This document shows positions 4,513 through 8,022 of a stretch of 8,022 nt of DNA, one piece after another. The position numbers and the translations under genes were made by a program. Numbering within the stretch: the first letter of the stretch is position 1; each line of letters opens with the position of its first letter. The notes under the pieces are model-generated. The model was given only the letters and a program-made list of their open reading frames with translations. It was not told where the DNA came from and ran no database searches. Origin of the DNA: Candidatus Eiseniibacteriota bacterium (GTDB lineage: Bacteria > Eisenbacteria > RBG-16-71-46); the NCBI GenBank assembly GCA_023249815.1, contig JAHFBX010000123.1, positions 1 to 8,022 on the forward strand, given 5' to 3'.

Positions 4513-6678
4513 TTGGCCCACAAGGAGATGCGCAAGAGTCGGGTGCTGCTGGCTGCGGCCGGTCTTTTTCTGGGGCTCACGTGCCTGTGGGTGCGCGTCG
4601 CGGTGCTGCAGACCGCGATGCACGGCCACTACGCCGCGCGCGCCCGCGAGAATCAGCAACACCATCGTAAGATCCTGCCGCGACGGGGCGTCATCACGGA
4701 CCGGCAGGGCAAGCTGCTCGCGCACGACCTCGGCGTGAGCCAGGTCGCCGTCTACCCGCCGCAGCTCACGGATCCGATGGGCGTGGCGCGCGTCCTCGCG
4801 CCGGTGACGCACGACTCGCCCGTCAAGCTCGCGAAGCGCCTGCGCTCGCTCAAGAACTACACCTGGCTCGCGCGCGACCTTCCGCCCGAGGCAGGCGAGC
4901 GCATTCGCGAGGCGAAGCTCGAAGGCGTGGTGGTGGAGGACGAGTCGCGTCGCTTCTATCGCCTGGGTGACGCCGCGTCCGAGATCCTCGGTCGCACGAA
5001 TCGCGACAACGTCGGTGTGGACGGCCTCGAGTACCAGTTCGAGAACCTGCTCGGCGGGCGCACTGGCTGGGTGACGATGGTGCCGACGGGCTCGTCGCAG
5101 ATGAGCCTGCAGTTGCCGGGCGCCGAGGGCCGTCCCGCGCGCGACGGCGCCTCGGTCGAACTCACGCTCGACGGCGATCTCCAGAGCATCGTCGAGCACC
5201 ACCTCGCCGAAGCGGTGGACTCGCTCCGCGCGCAGCGCGGATTCGCGGTGTTCCTCGACCCGTGGACGGGCGAGATCCTCGCCTCCGCGTGCGTGCCGCA
5301 CCTGCCGCCGGGCAAGTCGCGCAACTGGACGTTCACCGACCAGTACGAACCGGGCTCCACGTTCAAGGTCGTGGTGAGCGGCGCCGTGCTCGAGGAACAC
5401 CTCGCGAGCCCGAGTGATCGGTTCGAGGCGGCCGCGAGCGGCGAGGCCGAGTTGGTACCGGGCTGCATCATCCACGACACGCACGAGGCCGCGTCGCTCA
5501 CGTTCTTCGGCGCCATGCAGAGGTCGAGCAACATCGTCATGGGACGGCTGGCGCTGAAGCTCGGCGCCGAACGGTTGCACCGCTACGCCTCGGCGCTCGG
5601 CTTCGGCGGCATGACGGGGGTGGAGTTCCCGGGCGAGACCGCGGGCCGGCTGCGCCCGGTTTCGGCATGGCAGCCGCGGTCCACGCCGACCATCGCGATC
5701 GGGCACGAGATCACGGTGACGCCGCTGCAGCTGGCGCTCGCCTACGCCGCGGTGGCGAACGGTGGCGTGCTGATGGAGCCCATGCTGGTGCGTTCGATCA
5801 GGGACGCGGACGGACGCGAGCTGCGGCGCGGCTCGCCGCAGCCGTCGCACCGCGTGTTCAGCGCCGGCACGAGCGGCACGCTGCTCGACATGTTGTGCGC
5901 CGTCGTGGACAGCGGCACCGCCACGTCGGCGCGACTGCCCGGCCTGCGCATCGCGGGGAAGACGGGAACAGCGCAGAAGTACGACGCGAAGGTCGGCACC
6001 TACGGCCGCGGCATGTACGTGGCCTCGTTCGCGGGTATCGCGCCCGCCGACCGTCCGCGACTGGTGGGCGTGGTGGTCATCGACGAACCGCGCGGGGCGC
6101 GCTACTACGGCGGCCAGGTCGCGGCGCCGGTGTTCCGCGAGGTGCTGCTGGACCTGCAGCGCATGGCGTGGCCCGGGTTCGATCCCGTGAACGCCTCGGT
6201 GGCGATGCGTCCGCCGAGCGTGCCCGCCGTGACCGCGCCCGATCTGCGGCTCCTGCCACCGCGGCACGCCGAGCGCCGTCTCGCCGACTACGGCTTGCAT
6301 GCGCGTTTCGAGGGCACGGGGCCGCGCGTGCTGTCGCAGGTGCCAGCGGCCGGCCAGGCGGTCGAACGAGGTTCGATCGTGCTCGCGTACCTGGCCGCGC
6401 CGCAGGACTCGGTCGGCCGCGCGCTTCCCGATCTCGTCGGACTGCCCGTGCGCGAAGCGATGCGTCGGCTGACGCAGCGCGCCGTGCCCGTGCGCATCTC
6501 CGGGAGCGGATTCGTGACCCGGCAATCGCCGGCACCCGGCACGCGACTGCCGCTCGCCGGTCCCTGCCGGCTGTGGTGCTCGCCCCGGACGCCGGAGGAC
6601 GCGGGCTCCGCGTCACGGACGTTCACGCCCGCCCCGCTCGCGAGCGAACCGCTCGCCGTACGGCTGCGCCGCCCGTGA
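4513..6678 (+). CDS. ftsI: Septal peptidoglycan transpeptidase FtsI (PBP3) with two C-terminal PASTA domains
   Basis: This 721-residue class B penicillin-binding protein cross-links septal peptidoglycan in the periplasm as partner of FtsW. Order of parts: basic cytoplasmic start; transmembrane helix (about 11-32); dimerisation/pedestal domain (about 50-210) with 'RRGVITDRQGKLLA' and 'GLEYQFENLLGG'; transpeptidase domain (about 240-560) with all three catalytic motifs: S282-T-F-K285 (nucleophile Ser), S338-S-N340 and K483-T-G-T486; then two PASTA repeats, the first weaker (about 571-633) and the second clear ('LPDLVGLPVREAMRRL', about 638-697); and a short Pro/Arg-rich tail. PASTA domains occur in SpoVD and PBP2x-type proteins and in FtsI of several phyla, but not in E. 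coli FtsI, so length is above that of E. coli (588). The start is TTG, supported by a well-placed GGAGGG. TGATG overlap with murE suggests coupling. A SpoVD-like sporulation role has no support here. Confidence 0.95.
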   Translation: MAHKEMRKSRVLLAAAGLFLGLTCLWVRVAVLQTAMHGHYAARARENQQHHRKILPRRGVITDRQGKLLAHDLGVSQVAVYPPQLTDPMGVARVLAPVTHDSPVKLAKRLRSLKNYTWLARDLPPEAGERIREAKLEGVVVEDESRRFYRLGDAASEILGRTNRDNVGVDGLEYQFENLLGGRTGWVTMVPTGSSQMSLQLPGAEGRPARDGASVELTLDGDLQSIVEHHLAEAVDSLRAQRGFAVFLDPWTGEILASACVPHLPPGKSRNWTFTDQYEPGSTFKVVVSGAVLEEHLASPSDRFEAAASGEAELVPGCIIHDTHEAASLTFFGAMQRSSNIVMGRLALKLGAERLHRYASALGFGGMTGVEFPGETAGRLRPVSAWQPRSTPTIAIGHEITVTPLQLALAYAAVANGGVLMEPMLVRSIRDADGRELRRGSPQPSHRVFSAGTSGTLLDMLCAVVDSGTATSARLPGLRIAGKTGTAQKYDAKVGTYGRGMYVASFAGIAPADRPRLVGVVVIDEPRGARYYGGQVAAPVFREVLLDLQRMAWPGFDPVNASVAMRPPSVPAVTAPDLRLLPPRHAERRLADYGLHARFEGTGPRVLSQVPAAGQAVERGSIVLAYLAAPQDSVGRALPDLVGLPVREAMRRLTQRAVPVRISGSGFVTRQSPAPGTRLPLAGPCRLWCSPRTPEDAGSASRTFTPAPLASEPLAVRLRRP

Positions 6679-8022
6679 TGCTGCACCAGCTCCTCGCCGG
6701 CGTGGAGACGCTCGCCGTGCGCGGCTCCACTGACCTCGACGTTCGCCGCCTCGTGCTGGACTCCCGGCAGGTACAGCCGGGCGACGCGTTTTTCGCGCTG
6801 CCTGGCGTGCGCGCGGACGGCGTCCGGTTCGCGGCGAGCGCGGCAGCCGCGGGCGCCGCCGCGGTGTTTGGCCCGCGCGGCTTCGCGGTCACGGGGTGTA
6901 CGCTCGTCGAGGTCGCGGAGCCCCGGCTGGCGCTCGCCCAGGCGGCCGGCATGTTCCACGGCCATCCGTCCCGAGCGCTTCGCGTCGTGGGCGTGACCGG
7001 GACGAACGGCAAGACCACCACGACCTGGCTGCTCGAGGCGATCGCCGCCGCCGCGGGCTGGAGCACCGGCATCATCGGCACCACCGGCGTGCGCATCAGC
7101 GGAACGGAGCGGCCCTCGGCGTTCACAACGCCCGAAGCGCCCGAGCTCCAGTCGCTGCTCGCGGACATGCGCGCCCAGGGCGTCCAGTGCGTGGCGTTCG
7201 AGGCGAGCAGCCACGCGCTCGCCCAGCGCCGCACGTGGGGGACGGCATGCGACGCCTGCGTGTTCACGAACCTGACGCAGGATCACCTCGACTACCACGG
7301 CAGCATGGAAGCCTACCTCGACGCGAAGCTCATGTTGTTCGACGGACGGAATGGCGGCCGCGAAAAACCGTGCACCGCGGTGGTGAACTCGGACGACCCG
7401 CACGCGGCCAGCGTGGTCTCCGGCGCCGCGAAGAGCGGCATGCACGTCGCGCGCTTCGGATCGGTCGCGAGCATGGGCGGGCACGACGGCGTGTCGCTGG
7501 TCGAGGTCTCACCGCGGCCGAGCGGTCTGGCGCTGCGCCTTCGAGAATCGGCTGGTGGCGCCGAGCACGCGCTCGAGCTGCCACTACTGGGTCGCTTCAA
7601 CGCGTGGAACGCCGCGGGTGCCTTCACCGCCGCGCGCGCGCTCGACGTGCCCGCGAGCCTCTGCGTGCGCGGGCTCGAGCACGCACCGGGCGTGCCGGGG
7701 CGCCTCGAACGCGTGGAGGCCGGCCAGGATTTCGGCGTGGCGGTGGACTACGCGCACACGCCGGACGCGCTCGAGCGCGCGCTCGCCGCGTGCCGTGAGC
7801 ATGCCGCGGGACGAGTGCTGGTCGTGTTCGGGTGCGGCGGCGACCGTGACCGCGGCAAGCGGCCGCTCATGGGGGCGGTGGCTGCGACAGGCGCCGACCG
7901 CGCCTGGGTCACGAACGACAACCCGCGGTCCGAGGATCCGGCCACGATCGCCGCCGAGATCGTGGCGGGGGATCCCACCGCCCGGCTCGACGTGGTCCTG
8001 GACCGCCGCGCCGCGATCGCCG
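6678..8022 (+). CDS. murE: UDP-N-acetylmuramoyl-tripeptide synthetase MurE, meso-DAP type, 3' partial
   Basis: MurE is the cytoplasmic ATP-dependent ligase that adds the third residue to UDP-MurNAc-L-Ala-D-Glu. The first 448 codons are present and the frame stays open to the window edge. Domain 1 contains 'VLDSRQVQPGDAFFALPG', the usual uridine-binding start ('DSR.v..Gd.F.A..G'). The ATP-binding loop is 'VTGTNGKTTT' with K112. Substrate-region motifs include 'TTPEAPELQ', 'FEASSHAL' and 'FTNLTQDHLDYHGSMEAYLD' followed by AKL, whose Lys corresponds to the carbamylated lysine of Mur ligases. Domain 3 follows 'GRFNAWNAAGAF' and has 'VDYAHTPDAL' and 'FGCGGDRDRGKRPLMG'. D414-N-P-R417 is the signature of meso-diaminopimelate-adding enzymes and lies within one residue of its place in E. 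coli MurE (about 413-416). Roughly 40-50 residues should be missing at the end. The ATG at 6678 shares one base with the ftsI stop; there is no clear ribosome site, so translation probably depends on coupling. A GTG directly before it (6675) is an alternative. Confidence 0.95.
   Translation, partial: MLHQLLAGVETLAVRGSTDLDVRRLVLDSRQVQPGDAFFALPGVRADGVRFAASAAAAGAAAVFGPRGFAVTGCTLVEVAEPRLALAQAAGMFHGHPSRALRVVGVTGTNGKTTTTWLLEAIAAAAGWSTGIIGTTGVRISGTERPSAFTTPEAPELQSLLADMRAQGVQCVAFEASSHALAQRRTWGTACDACVFTNLTQDHLDYHGSMEAYLDAKLMLFDGRNGGREKPCTAVVNSDDPHAASVVSGAAKSGMHVARFGSVASMGGHDGVSLVEVSPRPSGLALRLRESAGGAEHALELPLLGRFNAWNAAGAFTAARALDVPASLCVRGLEHAPGVPGRLERVEAGQDFGVAVDYAHTPDALERALAACREHAAGRVLVVFGCGGDRDRGKRPLMGAVAATGADRAWVTNDNPRSEDPATIAAEIVAGDPTARLDVVLDRRAAIA

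Noticed and set aside
4285..6525. Long antisense open frame (about 746 codons) opposite ftsL and ftsI
   Set aside because: It lies opposite two well-supported genes, and its translation is Arg/His/Ala-rich with no recognisable domain. Long antisense frames are expected in such GC-rich codons.
6288..7484. Antisense open frame (about 398 codons) across the ftsI-murE junction
   Set aside because: It spans two real genes that carry all their catalytic motifs on the + strand, has no ribosome site context, and has low-complexity composition.
6896..7798. + strand open frame (about 300 codons) inside murE
   Set aside because: It is in a different frame from murE, whose own frame (from 6678) is open to the window edge and carries the Mur ligase motifs.
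1..8022. Mobile elements, CRISPR arrays, tRNA or rRNA genes
   Set aside because: None seen: there are no transposase motifs, no spaced direct repeats other than the contiguous operator, and no tRNA-like cloverleaf in the short gaps.

Overview
The window carries the front end of a division and cell wall (dcw) gene cluster from a GC-rich bacterium, preceded by the end of a glycan-assembly gene pair. All genes lie on the + strand. The order is: 3' end of a GT4-type glycosyltransferase (2-421); a multi-pass GT-C type membrane glycosyltransferase (418-1995); a 167-bp regulatory gap; mraZ (2163-2612); a small STAS-domain protein (2612-3070); rsmH/mraW (3036-3974); an ftsL-like gene (3971-4408); a 104-bp gap; ftsI with two PASTA domains (4513-6678); and murE, which runs off the right edge (6678-8022). 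Codon third positions are almost all G or C.

The organism is probably Gram-negative-type, because the MurE substrate motif is DNPR, typical of meso-diaminopimelate ligases. The strong GC bias, the PASTA-bearing FtsI and the divergent RsmH suggest one of the less-studied GC-rich phyla (for example an Eisenbacteria- or Gemmatimonadota-like lineage). This placement is a guess and not something the sequence proves.

The gap at 1996-2162 is the most informative non-coding stretch. A sigma70-like promoter (TTGACT, 18 bp, TATCTT) ends at 2088. From 2097 six consecutive 10-bp units begin with GTGG (one with TTGG) in perfect 10-bp register, and the last contains the mraZ ribosome binding site. This is the expected architecture of an MraZ operator, but longer than the three-box array known from E. 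coli. MraZ is therefore probably autoregulatory and controls the downstream operon. Every junction from mraZ to ftsL, and ftsI to murE, overlaps by 1 to 39 bases, so these genes are probably translationally coupled. Only ftsL-ftsI is separated, by a gap with two small hairpins.

The genes act in one process. RsmH methylates 16S rRNA. FtsL and FtsI are membrane parts of the septal peptidoglycan synthase. MurE adds the third amino acid to the cytoplasmic peptidoglycan precursor. The unexpected member is the STAS protein wedged between mraZ and rsmH: it has the fold signature of the anti-sigma-antagonist/MlaB type but lacks a serine at the usual phosphorylation position. It is the best candidate here for an undescribed link between division-gene expression and another process. 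The two upstream glycosyltransferases are an ATGA-coupled pair, probably for surface glycan assembly, and look functionally separate from the dcw operon.
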